Virus record (IMG/VR): IMGVR_UViG_3300008261_003981
Coordinates: 9,477 to 35,121 of that record
Strand: one strand, 5' to 3'
DNA from: a virus
Length of the DNA: 25,645 nucleotides
The translations under genes and the position numbers were made by a program. How positions within the stretch are numbered: the first letter of the stretch is position 1; every line of letters begins with the position of its first letter. This document shows positions 1 to 8,471 of this stretch, piece after piece. The notes under the pieces are model-generated. The model was given only the letters and a program-made list of their open reading frames with translations, did not search any database and was not told the origin of the DNA.

Positions 1-57
1 ATAAACAATCCAAATGCAGAAACAAGTTGTGGTTGCGGAAGTAGCTTTTCGGTATAA
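1..57 (+). CDS. A-type Fe-S cluster carrier (IscA/HesB-like), C-terminal fragment
   Basis: Only the last 18 codons and the stop (TAA at 55-57) lie in the window. They read NPNAETSCGCGSSFSV at the end, which matches the C-terminal signature of the IscA/ErpA/HesB family: the paired cysteines of the C-G-C motif that bind the Fe-S cluster, followed by S-F-x-V. The third conserved cysteine would lie upstream, outside the window. Such proteins carry or assemble Fe-S clusters in the cytoplasm, and some T4-like marine phages are known to carry them as auxiliary genes near the structural region. The call rests on a short but very characteristic tail. Whether the full gene is intact cannot be seen. Confidence 0.8.
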   Translation: MNNPNAETSCGCGSSFSV

Positions 58-111
58 GCATAGCTGCCTTAATGACTAAATAGACGATAACAGGATTATA
101 GGAGCGTCATT

Positions 112-444
112 TTGGCAGATTTCGTAGAACTTACCTTAGAGCAAGGTGCAACATTCAACACAGTCATTAATGTAAACGATGGTACTGGCTCTCCTCAAAA
201 CCTGACTGGATACACGGCTCGATCTATGATGCGCCGTTCCTACTACACCTCCTCCAAAAAAGAATTCACAGTTTCAGTATCTACACCAGCTTTGGGTGAA
301 ATTACTATGTCCATGACTGCGGCCAATACGGCAAATTTAACTGCGGGTAGATATGTCTATGATGTGGAAATAGATGATGGTGCTGGTGAAGTCACAAGAA
401 TATTTGAAGGTATTATTACAGTATTACCTAACGTAACGAGATAA
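112..444 (+). CDS. Small virion protein, BppU N-terminal-domain-like
   Basis: The protein has 110 residues with a beta-rich pattern: LTLEQGATFN near the start, NLTGYTARSMMRR in the middle, and LTAGRYVYDVEI then RIFEGIITVLP near the end. This resembles the beta-sandwich attachment domain found at the N-terminus of baseplate upper proteins (BppU_N type) and in short structural proteins of T4-like marine phages. The start is TTG at 112, chosen because a GGAG ribosome site lies at 101-104 with 7-nt spacing and no in-frame ATG fits better. It is followed after 3 nt by the next small virion gene. The likely role is a baseplate or fibre attachment protein; the exact position in the particle is unknown. 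Confidence 0.6.
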   Translation: MADFVELTLEQGATFNTVINVNDGTGSPQNLTGYTARSMMRRSYYTSSKKEFTVSVSTPALGEITMSMTAANTANLTAGRYVYDVEIDDGAGEVTRIFEGIITVLPNVTR

Positions 445-447
445 AAA

Positions 448-648
448 ATGGCCATCACAGTACAAGTTAAACCTAGAAAAACGACAATCTCATCTGTAAC
501 GGTTGCAAGAACCGCTAATTTAAATTTAACACAACTGAACAATGTTGATATTACTACACCAGCCAACAACGAAGTTTTGGTTTATGAATCTGGAACCGGT
601 CGCTGGCTAAATAAAACTATATCAACAATTTCAGGCGGATCGTTTTAA
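448..648 (+). CDS. Short virion/fibre-associated protein
   Basis: The protein has 66 residues. Its second half carries the pattern L-x-x-V-D-I-x-x-P-x-x-x-x-V-L-V-Y-x-x-x-T-x-x-W, a short beta module that recurs in tail-fibre proteins of many phages. Its stop (TAA at 646-648) abuts the ATG of the next gene with no gap, which suggests translational coupling to the giant fibre gene that follows. No catalytic motif is visible. It may be an adaptor or a detached N-terminal module of the fibre; this is inference. Confidence 0.55.
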   Translation: MAITVQVKPRKTTISSVTVARTANLNLTQLNNVDITTPANNEVLVYESGTGRWLNKTISTISGGSF

Positions 649-3600
649 ATGACAATTATTCAGATAAAGTATTCTTCAGCGAATACTGCACCAGCTAATG
701 GTTCATTAACCGCTGGTGAATTAGCTTATTCTGAAGTTTCCAAAAAGTTATTTATTGGAAATGAATATAGCGGTGAAGCCAATGTTATTGGTGGTCAATT
801 TTATACTGACCTAATAAATTCCAATACTTCATTATCAGTAGCAAATACCATAGTAGTTCGTGATTCACAAGGATCATTTTCTGCCAATGTAATTACCGCA
901 AATAGTTTTGTTGGTACTATTGTTGGTAATTTAGATGGCAGTTCAGCAACTGCTAATAGACTTTCAAATCCATTTGTCATTACTTTAGGTAGTGATGCAT
1001 CTGGTAATATTTCAATTGATGGTTCTGCAAATGTAACTCTCAATGTAGAATTAACAAATAGTGGTGTATCTTCTGGTACTTATGGTAATACAAGATTCAT
1101 TCCTACATTTACTGTAGGTGCAGATGGTCGTATTACTGGTGTTTCAAATGTAGCAATCGATTTTCCTGATGCTGCTAATTTCTCGCAAGCATCGTATAAT
1201 CAGGCTAACAGTTCATACTTACACGCCAATGCGGCTTTTGCAGCTGCCAATACTGCATTAAATTCCAATGCACATGCCAATGCAGCTTTTAATGTTGCTA
1301 ATACGGCCAATACTACTGCAACTTCTTCTAGTTCATATTCCAATTCTGCATTTGCGGTGGCCAATACGGCCAATACAACTGCAACAGCAGCTTCATCATA
1401 CGCAAATTCGGCTTATCTAGTTGCTAATAGTGCCAGTTCTTATGCTAATGGTGCTTTTGTTGCCGCTAATACTGGTTTACTTTCTTATGGCCACGCCAAT
1501 GCGGCTTTTAATGTTGCCAATACTGCAATCACCAATTCTGTAAATACTTCATTATTATTAACAGAAATTTTTGCTAATGTTACAGCTACAGAAACACAAA
1601 TACAAACTGCTGGTGGTTATGCTAATGCCGCATACAGACATGCTAATGCAGCTTACATTAATTCAAATACTAAATTCAGTTCATCTGGTGGTACAATTTC
1701 AGGTGATGTAAATGTTACTGGTAACCTTACCATTTCTGGAAATGTAACTTATGTAGCCACAAATCAATTAAATCTTGGTGATGCTATCATCACTCTTAAT
1801 GCGGATCTAGGACAGGCTGCAACACCAACAGAAAATGCTGGTATCGAAATTGAACGAGGCAATCAAGCTAATGCTTCTATTATTTGGAATGAAACTCTAG
1901 ACCGTTGGCAGTTTACAGGCAATACAGGCACAAGTAATATTGCTTCTGATGCGGCCGAAAGTTATGCCAATTCTTCTTTTGAGGCTGCCAATGCAGCTTA
2001 TGCTTTTTCTGGCCAAACACAAATTTTAGTATTAGGTGCCGCTATTGCGGCCAATGCAGCAGGCTCATATGCCAACTCGGCATTTTTAAGAGCTAACTCC
2101 GCTTTTAACGGTACATCAGGTAGTCATTCTAATGCCGCTTATGCACATGCTAATGCGGCCTTTACTGTTGCAAATGCTTCAGGATTATTATTTGTTACAG
2201 GTGCTTACACTCACGCCAATGCAGCTTTTGATGCTGCTAATAATGCTTATGAATCTGGAGGTATTGTTGCTGGTGGTTATGCTAACTCTGCATATCTAAA
2301 AGCTAATGCGGCTTATACAAGTCAAAATACAACAGGTGTATATGCAAACACCGCATATCGCCATGCAAATTCTGGTTATCAAGAAGCAAATAGTGCTACA
2401 TTAATTGCTTTAGCCGCTTATGCATTGGCTAATACTATTCAATTTTCAGAAGGTGCTTTAGTTGCTGAAGCAGCTTTTATTCAAGCAAATGCTGCTTTTG
2501 TTCAAGCAAATTTAGCAGGTTCTTATGCTAACTCAGCCTACACACAAGCAAATGTAGGATTCAGTACTGCAACTGCTGCTTCTTCATATGCTAACGGAGC
2601 TTTTACAGTAGCCAATACAAAATTGTCTGCTGCTGGTGGAACAATTTCTGGCGATCTTACTGTTTCAGGTAATTTGCGAGTTGATGGTGATCGTGCAACA
2701 TTCCTTGTTTCTTCAATATCGATTGAAGATAATTTAGTTGATATTGCTTCAGACCAAACAGGAACTCCAACACTCAATGCAGGTTTGCGTGTAGTTCGTG
2801 GTGATGAAAGTGCGGTACAATTTAGATGGAATGAATCTCTTGATAGGTGGCAATATACAATTGATGGTTCATCCTTTATTAATATTGGTGCGGAATCAGA
2901 TGGGTTATATGCTAATGCCGCTTATGCGGTTGCCAATACCGCCAATGCACATTCTATATCTGCACACAGTAAAGCAAACACGGCTAACAGTTTAGCACAA
3001 GCCGCATATGATACTGCCAACAATGCTGGTAGTAGTACAATTCTTCAGGCGGCTTTTCAAGCTGCAAACTCAGCTGGTTCATATGCCAATGGTGCATTTG
3101 GTGCCGCCAATTCGGCAGGTTCATTTGCCAACTCCGCATTAGCATCTGCAACTACGGCAGATCAAAGATCCACAATTGTTGGCATATATGCTAATGGTGC
3201 ATTTGAGATTGCTAACGTAGCCAATGAAAAAGCTGCTTCTGGATGGCGTCATGCAAATTCATCTTACATACAAGCCAATGCAGCCTTTAGTGCAGCTAAT
3301 AATAAATTAGATTTATCTGGTGGCACACTTACTGGTGGATTAACAGTTCAAGGTAGTGTTACTGTTATTGGCGGTTTGTTATATGCGAATTCTAGTACAG
3401 TTCTTTTAGCAGATAATATTGTTACACTTAATGCGGCTATTAATCAATCGTCAGCACCAGAGTTTAATGCCGGTATTGAAATTGATCGTGGTTCTTCAGA
3501 CAATGTTTCATTACTTTGGAACGAATCGGTAGATTCTTGGCAATTTACCAACGATGGTACAAACTATATTAATATTGCATCCAGTTCAGCAGGAACATAT

Positions 3601-4425
3601 GCTAATGCAGCTTTCTTGACCGCTAACTCCGCTTCTTCATATGCCAATGGTGCATTTGAAAAATCCAATACTAATACACTTTTAGCTCAGGCTGCATTTA
3701 ATCAAGCCAATACAGGAAACACAACTGCTCAGGCTGCATTTAATAGAGCAAACTCCGCATATGAATTGGCTAACGGCAAAAGTACATTTGCATTTAGCTC
3801 ATTTCCACCAGGCGATCCAAAAGTTGGTGATCGGTGGATTGACTCCGATTTAGGTCAAGAATTTATCTATATTAATGATGGTGATTCAGCTCAATGGATT
3901 GAATTATCTGCCTTTGTTGATCAAAATTTAGTTGATGATAATATCTATTATGTTTTGGAAAATGATCATCTAGGTACAGATTTAAATACAGTACAGAGTA
4001 TTTACGGTGTCAGTATTACACTTGGTTCAAATGTCGTATATGAATTTGAAGCTTCTTTTGCATTAAAGAAAACTTCTGGTACAAATCCACATAGTATTGA
4101 ACTTGGTTTTGCAGGTACTTCAGCTATAAATCATATACTTTATCGTGTAAATTATACTGGTTCCGCATTGAATTCCATAGCAACACCAACCTCAATTATG
4201 ATAAATAGTATATCAAACACAACAGTATCATCAAATACGAATGTGAATAATCATAACATATTCTTAAAAGGTATGATTTCTGTTGGATCTGGTGGTACTT
4301 TTACTCCACAATATAGGTTATCTGATGTAACCGGTGGAGCATTTAGTACATTAGCTGGATCATATTTTAAAATGGAACCAGTAGGTGCAGCAAATACAAA
4401 TATAAACGTAGGAACTTGGTCCTAA
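649..4425 (+). CDS. Giant tail-fibre-like protein with Ala-Asn heptad repeats (1258 aa)
   Basis: Residues 1-50 look like the N-terminal domain seen in Mtd-like tail proteins (ELAYSEVSKKLFIG). Residues about 65-170 are the common fibre beta domain with GDASGNISIDGSANVTL-like and FTVGADGRITGVSNV pieces. From about 180 the chain is dominated by a heptad repeat A-N-x-A-[F/Y]-x-x (for example HANAAFAAANTA). It is interrupted by three copies of one compact module, near residues 347-428, 663-748 and 891-980, each running GGTISGD...TVSGNL...AGIEI.RG...WNE..DRWQFT. The last 210 residues (from about 1049) start with a D-R-W-I-D module and end in a unique beta-rich region, a plausible receptor-binding tip. 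There is no catalytic motif. The periodicity suggests a long alpha-helical or coiled-coil shaft with beta knobs. Fibre identity is strong; the exact appendage is unknown. Confidence 0.75.
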   Translation: MTIIQIKYSSANTAPANGSLTAGELAYSEVSKKLFIGNEYSGEANVIGGQFYTDLINSNTSLSVANTIVVRDSQGSFSANVITANSFVGTIVGNLDGSSATANRLSNPFVITLGSDASGNISIDGSANVTLNVELTNSGVSSGTYGNTRFIPTFTVGADGRITGVSNVAIDFPDAANFSQASYNQANSSYLHANAAFAAANTALNSNAHANAAFNVANTANTTATSSSSYSNSAFAVANTANTTATAASSYANSAYLVANSASSYANGAFVAANTGLLSYGHANAAFNVANTAITNSVNTSLLLTEIFANVTATETQIQTAGGYANAAYRHANAAYINSNTKFSSSGGTISGDVNVTGNLTISGNVTYVATNQLNLGDAIITLNADLGQAATPTENAGIEIERGNQANASIIWNETLDRWQFTGNTGTSNIASDAAESYANSSFEAANAAYAFSGQTQILVLGAAIAANAAGSYANSAFLRANSAFNGTSGSHSNAAYAHANAAFTVANASGLLFVTGAYTHANAAFDAANNAYESGGIVAGGYANSAYLKANAAYTSQNTTGVYANTAYRHANSGYQEANSATLIALAAYALANTIQFSEGALVAEAAFIQANAAFVQANLAGSYANSAYTQANVGFSTATAASSYANGAFTVANTKLSAAGGTISGDLTVSGNLRVDGDRATFLVSSISIEDNLVDIASDQTGTPTLNAGLRVVRGDESAVQFRWNESLDRWQYTIDGSSFINIGAESDGLYANAAYAVANTANAHSISAHSKANTANSLAQAAYDTANNAGSSTILQAAFQAANSAGSYANGAFGAANSAGSFANSALASATTADQRSTIVGIYANGAFEIANVANEKAASGWRHANSSYIQANAAFSAANNKLDLSGGTLTGGLTVQGSVTVIGGLLYANSSTVLLADNIVTLNAAINQSSAPEFNAGIEIDRGSSDNVSLLWNESVDSWQFTNDGTNYINIASSSAGTYANAAFLTANSASSYANGAFEKSNTNTLLAQAAFNQANTGNTTAQAAFNRANSAYELANGKSTFAFSSFPPGDPKVGDRWIDSDLGQEFIYINDGDSAQWIELSAFVDQNLVDDNIYYVLENDHLGTDLNTVQSIYGVSITLGSNVVYEFEASFALKKTSGTNPHSIELGFAGTSAINHILYRVNYTGSALNSIATPTSIMINSISNTTVSSNTNVNNHNIFLKGMISVGSGGTFTPQYRLSDVTGGAFSTLAGSYFKMEPVGAANTNINVGTWS
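1186..3780 (+). repeat. Ala-Asn heptad repeat arrays in the giant fibre gene
   Basis: Within the 1258-aa fibre, four arrays (about 1186-1677, 1945-2631, 2905-3309 and 3598-3780) encode repeats of seven residues, A-N-x-A-[F/Y]-x-x, often as 21-residue units ending ADQ.A..SGSY. At DNA level the Ala codons (GCT, GCC, GCA, GCG) and Asn codons (AAT, AAC) vary from unit to unit. The protein pattern is therefore kept while the DNA is scrambled, which points to selection on the protein rather than a fresh tandem expansion. Occasional three-residue insertions, for example before HANAAF, would act as stutters in a coiled coil. Confidence 0.8.
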
Positions 4426-4443
4426 AAACGAGAGAAAAAAAAC

Positions 4444-4977
4444 ATGCCGACAATTAATTTTCCAACCGGTCCAACATTAAATGACGAATATTCCTTTGGA
4501 GGTAAAACGTGGAAGTATAACGGTACCGCATGGGAATTAATTTCAACCGGTATAACATCCACAATCCGTTTACATGCTAACGCAGCCTTTGATGCCGCCA
4601 ATACTGCGGATCAAAAAGGAACAAGTGCTGGGTCGTATGCAAACGGTGCCTTTGCAAAAGCAAACACCGCAAATACTTTAGCTCAAGCGGCTTTCGATGC
4701 CGCTAACGCTGCAGCCGGTGTATTTGCACAAGCTGCTTTTAGTCATGCTAATGCAGCTTATCAAACTGCTAACTCTGCTTCATCATATGCAAATGGAGCT
4801 TTTCTTGCAGCCAACACCGCAGATCAGAAAGCCGTAAGTGCTGGTTCATATGCCAATGGTTCTTTTACTGCCGCTAATACAGCTGACCAAAGAGCAGTAA
4901 CTTCTGGTACATATGCTAATGCAGCCTTTGCAGCTGCCAATAAACAGTTGAAGGTACCACTCTTACAGTTAATGTAA
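4444..4977 (+). CDS. Fibre protein, N-terminal fragment of a split gene
   Basis: The 177-residue product opens with a domain whose core reads NDEYSFGGKTWKYNGTAWEL (residues 13-32), a module shared with the gene at 5968 and with other marine phage fibres. Residues 40-165 are Ala-Asn heptads. The frame ends at TAA 4975-4977 after ten unrelated residues (KQLKVPLLQLM). From 4944 another frame continues with VEGTTLTVNVTT, exactly as in the intact paralogue at 9208. Relative to that paralogue about 58 nt are missing between the last heptad and the beta module, which is not a multiple of three, so the frame is lost. A GAGAG purine run precedes the ATG. It may be translated as a truncated shaft protein or be half of a pseudogene. 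Confidence 0.6.
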   Translation: MPTINFPTGPTLNDEYSFGGKTWKYNGTAWELISTGITSTIRLHANAAFDAANTADQKGTSAGSYANGAFAKANTANTLAQAAFDAANAAAGVFAQAAFSHANAAYQTANSASSYANGAFLAANTADQKAVSAGSYANGSFTAANTADQRAVTSGTYANAAFAAANKQLKVPLLQLM

Positions 4978-5802
4978 CTACTCTGTCTGTTGAAGATTCT
5001 ATTATCCAATTAGCTAATGGTAATATTGGTGATGCTGTTGATATTGGATTTATAGGCCATTATAGTAATGGTAGTGCTAATGTACATACAGGTTTGGTTC
5101 GTCATGCAGCTGATGATACCTACTATTTGTTTAAAGAATATTCTCCTGATATTACAAACGTTATTGATGTTGCCAATGCACGAATTGCTACAATCAATAC
5201 CAATGTAATTGCTTCTTCAATACTGTTAAGAAATGTTGATCCACTTACACAGGCCAATGCGGCTTTTGCAGCTGCTAACACAGCAGACCAAAAAGCAGTC
5301 AGCGCTGGATCATATGCTAATGGTGCCTTTGTAGCAGCTAACACTGCTGACCAAAGAGCAGTTACTTCTGGATCATATGCTAACTCAGCCTTTACAGCTG
5401 CCAATACTGCCGACCAAAGAGCAGTAACTTCTGGATCATATGCCAATGGTGCCTTTGCAGCCGCCAATACTGCTGATCAAAGAGCAGTAACAAGTGGTTT
5501 GTATGCCAACTCAGCATATTTACATGCTAATGCGGCTTTCAATGCAGCCAATAATGCAGTAGATACATGGGTTCGTGATGCTGCCAATAGTGCTTCAAGT
5601 TATGCCAATAGTGCATACATTAAAGCCAATGCGGCTTTTGGTGTTGCTAACTCTGCTTCATCTTATGCTAATGGTGCCTTCGAAGCTGCCAATACCGCAG
5701 ATCAGAAAGCCGTTACTTCTGGTTCATATGCTAACTCTGCTTTTGGTACTGCTAACTCGGCTTCTTCTTATGCTAATGGTGCCTTTACTACTGCTAATAG
5801 TC
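4573..5802 (+). repeat. Ala-Asn heptad arrays of the split fibre gene
   Basis: Two arrays (about 4573-4944 and 5254-5802) flank the broken beta module. The second contains near-regular 63-nt units encoding ANTADQ[KR]AV[TS][SA]GSYAN.AF.A. These units are closely similar, at DNA level too, to units at 9520-9960 and 10260-10720 in the next large fibre gene. Such similarity makes both recombination and misassembly easy here. Confidence 0.75.
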
Positions 5803-5942
5803 GAGTATTGTTTACATATTCTGATACTGCGCCAGGCGGAACACCAAAACAAGGTGACCAATGGTATGAATCGGATTCAGGCATTTTGTTTACTTACATA
5901 AACGATGGCGACAATTCGCAATGGGTACAACTTGGCATTTAA
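5094..5942 (+). CDS. Fibre protein, C-terminal fragment of a split gene
   Basis: The frame is open from 4944 to 5942, but the first usable start is TTG at 5094, with no convincing ribosome site; the true start was probably that of the gene at 4444. The open region begins inside a beta module (VEGTTLTVNVTTLSVEDSI), continues through GFIGHYSNG, HTGLVRHAADDTYYLF and NVDPLTQ, then Ala-Asn heptads with an AVDTWVRDAANSASSYAN linker. It ends in a module with GGTPKQGDQWYESDSG and NDGDNSQWVQL, the same kind of module that starts the C-terminal region of the 1258-aa fibre. Rejoined with 4444-4977 it would make a roughly 500-residue fibre. It is probably a decayed gene or an assembly casualty rather than a separate protein. 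Confidence 0.55.
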   Translation: MVRHAADDTYYLFKEYSPDITNVIDVANARIATINTNVIASSILLRNVDPLTQANAAFAAANTADQKAVSAGSYANGAFVAANTADQRAVTSGSYANSAFTAANTADQRAVTSGSYANGAFAAANTADQRAVTSGLYANSAYLHANAAFNAANNAVDTWVRDAANSASSYANSAYIKANAAFGVANSASSYANGAFEAANTADQKAVTSGSYANSAFGTANSASSYANGAFTTANSRVLFTYSDTAPGGTPKQGDQWYESDSGILFTYINDGDNSQWVQLGI

Positions 5943-5967
5943 TCTAATTTAAAAGATTAAGTAGATT

Positions 5968-6474
5968 ATGCCGAATATTAATTTTCCTACAAGTCCAGCT
6001 TTAAATGATCAATATTCATTTCAAGGCAAAACCTGGACTTATAATGGAGTTGCTTGGGTATTAACATCAAGTCCTACATCGTTAAGACTTGATTCGGCAT
6101 ATGGTCATGCTAATGCGGCTTTTGCTTATGCAAATACTATATCAGGTGGTGCTGCAATTGATAACGTTGCAAGACTGCAAGCTAACTCATCGTATATTCA
6201 TGCTAATGCGGCCTTTGATAAAGCCAATACAGGTTCTGGAAGTGCTAATAGTTTTGGTGTAATCTATACTGCAAATAATAATACTTTTGCTAATGCAGAA
6301 ACTTCTAATGCTCAAGTTAATTTTGTAGGTGAATCTGGTGTTGTTGTATTTGCCAATTCAATTACCAAAACAATTACTGTAGCTGGTACTCCAGGCGCTC
6401 AAGGATTAACGGTAGATTATGGATTTGTTGCAGACCCTATATATTACTCAATCGATTACGGATCTTTAGCTTAA
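5968..6474 (+). CDS. Small fibre/virion protein sharing the GKTW..NG N-terminal domain
   Basis: The product has 168 residues. Residues 1-35 are a close copy of the N-terminus of the 4444 gene (INFPTSPALND, then FQGKTWTYNGVAW). Two short Ala-Asn heptad stretches follow, around a linker SGGAAIDNVARLQANSSY that is repeated almost exactly in the gene at 8806. Residues about 95-140 form a beta-rich region (VIYTANNNTFANAET, then VVVFANSITKTITVAG), and the tail reads GFVADPIYYSIDYGSLA, an ending seen in other T4-like marine phage structural proteins. It looks like a complete but minimal version of the fibre family. The role is structural; the location on the particle is unknown. Confidence 0.6.
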   Translation: MPNINFPTSPALNDQYSFQGKTWTYNGVAWVLTSSPTSLRLDSAYGHANAAFAYANTISGGAAIDNVARLQANSSYIHANAAFDKANTGSGSANSFGVIYTANNNTFANAETSNAQVNFVGESGVVVFANSITKTITVAGTPGAQGLTVDYGFVADPIYYSIDYGSLA

Positions 6475-6498
6475 TTTTGAAAAAAATTTTGGAACAAC

Positions 6499-6506
6499 TA
6501 TAAATA
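6499..6506 (+). promoter_or_regulatory. T4-type late promoter element TATAAATA
   Basis: This is an exact match to the T4 late promoter consensus recognised by the gp55-type sigma factor. It lies 6 nt before the ATG at 6513, so the expected start point would be almost at the ATG and the transcript would be leaderless or nearly so. No ribosome site is visible between the element and the ATG. The match is exact, but its promoter activity is inferred. Confidence 0.55.
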
Positions 6507-6512
6507 ACTATT

Positions 6513-8465
6513 ATGTCAACACAAGTTCAATTAAGACGAGGTAATACCACTCAGACAAACGCATTTACAGGTGTGGTTGCTGAAGTTACCGTAGATACAG
6601 ATAAAAATACCGTTGTTGTTCATAATGGTTCTACCGCTGGTGGTTTTCCATTAGCAAGAGAATCTTCTGTAACGACTGTAGGTTCTTATGCTAACTCCGC
6701 ATACATTCATGCCAATGCTGCTTTTGCGGCCGCTAATAATGCGGTTGATACATGGGTTCGTGATTCTGCTAATTCAGCATCTTCTTATGCCAATGGTTCA
6801 TTTACTAAAGCCAATACTGCCAATACATTAGCACAAGCCGCTTTTGATAAAGCCAATTCTGTACAATCATTTTTAACCTTTGATGCAAATGGTACAAATG
6901 TTGTAGCAGATTCTCAAACAGATACAATTACAATAACACCAGCAAATGGTATTATTGTTACAGGTAATGCATCAGCAGATTCGATTACATTAGGCCTTAC
7001 TGAACTTGCACAAGGTAATACAGGCAGTCAAATATTTGTTTCACCTAATGGTAATGATAATAATGATGGTCTTGCAACTAGTCGTGCAAAAAGAACTATT
7101 CGTGCTGCAATGAACGCAGCTCGTCCATTCACACAAGTTACAATCGCTTCAGGTACATACGAAGAAATTACTCCAATTATTGTACCTCAATTTGTACAAG
7201 TAAAAGGTGATGGTGAAAGAACTACTATTATCAAACCATTAGATACTTCAAAAGATGTATTTTGGGTTAATAATGGTTGTTGGATTAGTTGCATGAAATT
7301 TGAAGGCTATTTAGCCAATGCTGTTGCTTTTCCAGGTTCAACAATTTCTTCTGGCACGGCTCAAAGTGGTGGTGCTAGTACAATTACTCTTGCTTCTGGT
7401 GAAGATTCTTTAGATGGCATTTATAGAGATATGACCATCAGTATTACAAGTGGTACAGGTGCAGGTCAAGGAAAAATAATTTCTTCTTATAACGGAACAA
7501 CAAAAGTTGTTACTGCTAACTCTGCATGGTCTACACAACCAGATAATACTTCTGTATATGCAATTAAAATTCCATTAAGATCAACACCAGCAGCCAATAC
7601 TGCAAGATGGTCTACATGTATTACTGCATCACCATATGTTTATGTTTGTTCTTCAGGCACAACAACAGGCACAGGTTTGCGTGTTGATGGTTCTTTAGCA
7701 ACAGGTAATAAGAGTATAATTTCTGCACAGTTTACACAAGTTAATGTGGGCGGCAAAGGATTTCATGTATCAAATGATGGTTATTCTCAGTTAGTTTCTA
7801 TGTTTGGTATTTTCTGCGATATTGCTTTCTTAGCAGAATCAGGTGGTACTGCTTCAATGGGTAACTGCAACGTTAACTTTGGTAATAAAGGTCTTGTATC
7901 TAATGGCAAAGGTGCCTTAGTGATGACTGCAACATTCAATGGTGATACAACAGTTGGTTCATTTACCGCCAATCTAAATAATGTATCAGCAAATACTGAT
8001 CCATTTTTTAATATATTGGCAACTGAGCCGTATGTTGGTTTGATTGGTCTTGTAAATGGTGATACCTCAGGAACATATTATTATGTTACAACTTCTTCAC
8101 CAATTTCTGGTGGACAAACAGTAGTAGAATTTAGAGAATCGTTAGACAATGTATTTACAAGTGGTACAACAATTAATTTTTATCAACAAAGTCAATTAAG
8201 AGCAAGTGGTCAAACATTTGAATTTGTAGGAGCTGGAACATCAATAAGTACAGCATTACCAAGAAATGGTGGAGTCCCAAATACTGAATTACAGATTGTT
8301 CGTATCGCAGAGGGTGCAGTTTTCTGTACTTCTACCGATCAAAATGGAAATTTCTTAGTATCAGATTTGTCGATTGACCAAGCAACAGGTACAATTTCTG
8401 GTACAACATTTACAAAGAGCTTGTTTGCTCAAATGACACCATTCATTCTTGCTTTGGAAGGCTAA
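6513..8465 (+). CDS. Virion protein with Mtd-like N-terminus and beta-helix domain
   Basis: The product has 650 residues. Residues 1-50 (VQLRRGNTTQTNAFTG, then EVTVDTDKNTVVVHNG) match the N-terminal domain of the major tropism determinant type, a virion-attachment module. A brief Ala-Asn heptad section follows (about 55-115). Residues about 170-275 resemble the DUF1565/pectate-lyase-like right-handed beta helix (QIFVSPNGNDNNDGL, TIRAAMNAARPF, SGTYEE). A GTGAGQGKIISSYNG module sits near residue 310, and the rest is beta-rich. No catalytic residues can be assigned. Proteins of this plan are appendage or baseplate-associated structural proteins in T4-like cyanophages. A 6-nt gap separates it from the next gene. 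Confidence 0.7.
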   Translation: MSTQVQLRRGNTTQTNAFTGVVAEVTVDTDKNTVVVHNGSTAGGFPLARESSVTTVGSYANSAYIHANAAFAAANNAVDTWVRDSANSASSYANGSFTKANTANTLAQAAFDKANSVQSFLTFDANGTNVVADSQTDTITITPANGIIVTGNASADSITLGLTELAQGNTGSQIFVSPNGNDNNDGLATSRAKRTIRAAMNAARPFTQVTIASGTYEEITPIIVPQFVQVKGDGERTTIIKPLDTSKDVFWVNNGCWISCMKFEGYLANAVAFPGSTISSGTAQSGGASTITLASGEDSLDGIYRDMTISITSGTGAGQGKIISSYNGTTKVVTANSAWSTQPDNTSVYAIKIPLRSTPAANTARWSTCITASPYVYVCSSGTTTGTGLRVDGSLATGNKSIISAQFTQVNVGGKGFHVSNDGYSQLVSMFGIFCDIAFLAESGGTASMGNCNVNFGNKGLVSNGKGALVMTATFNGDTTVGSFTANLNNVSANTDPFFNILATEPYVGLIGLVNGDTSGTYYYVTTSSPISGGQTVVEFRESLDNVFTSGTTINFYQQSQLRASGQTFEFVGAGTSISTALPRNGGVPNTELQIVRIAEGAVFCTSTDQNGNFLVSDLSIDQATGTISGTTFTKSLFAQMTPFILALEG

Positions 8466-8471
8466 TAAAAA

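Noticed and set aside
77-84. CTAAATAG upstream of the TTG start at 112 as a late promoter
   Set aside because: It resembles the TATAAATA core only partly, and nothing else supports it.
1186-3780. Regular repeats as a possible CRISPR array
   Set aside because: The repeats are protein-coding heptads with variable codons and no unique spacers of constant length.
4936-4950. Programmed frameshift to join the two halves of the split fibre
   Set aside because: No canonical slippery heptamer is in phase at AAT AAA CAG, and a 58-nt deficit relative to the paralogue explains the break better.
5123-5467. Open minus-strand frame of 114 codons over the Ala-Asn repeats
   Set aside because: It is a mirror of the repeat: Ala/Asn-rich codons rarely give stops on the other strand. 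Other minus-strand frames (801-1043, 2538-2777, 4824-5009, 9072-9284) have the same cause and no ribosome sites.
5575-5901. Plus-strand 108-codon frame rich in Leu, Met and Pro, resembling a membrane protein
   Set aside because: It is an out-of-frame reading of the heptad repeats, wholly inside the fibre frame.
5943-5967. Short inverted repeat ATCT/AGAT in the 25-nt gap between fibre genes as a terminator
   Set aside because: Four AT-rich pairs with no T run are too weak to call.
6513-6665. Mtd-like N-terminus suggesting a diversity-generating retroelement
   Set aside because: Only the attachment domain is shared. No reverse transcriptase or template/variable repeat pair is visible in the window, and the C-terminus is not a C-type lectin fold as far as can be seen.
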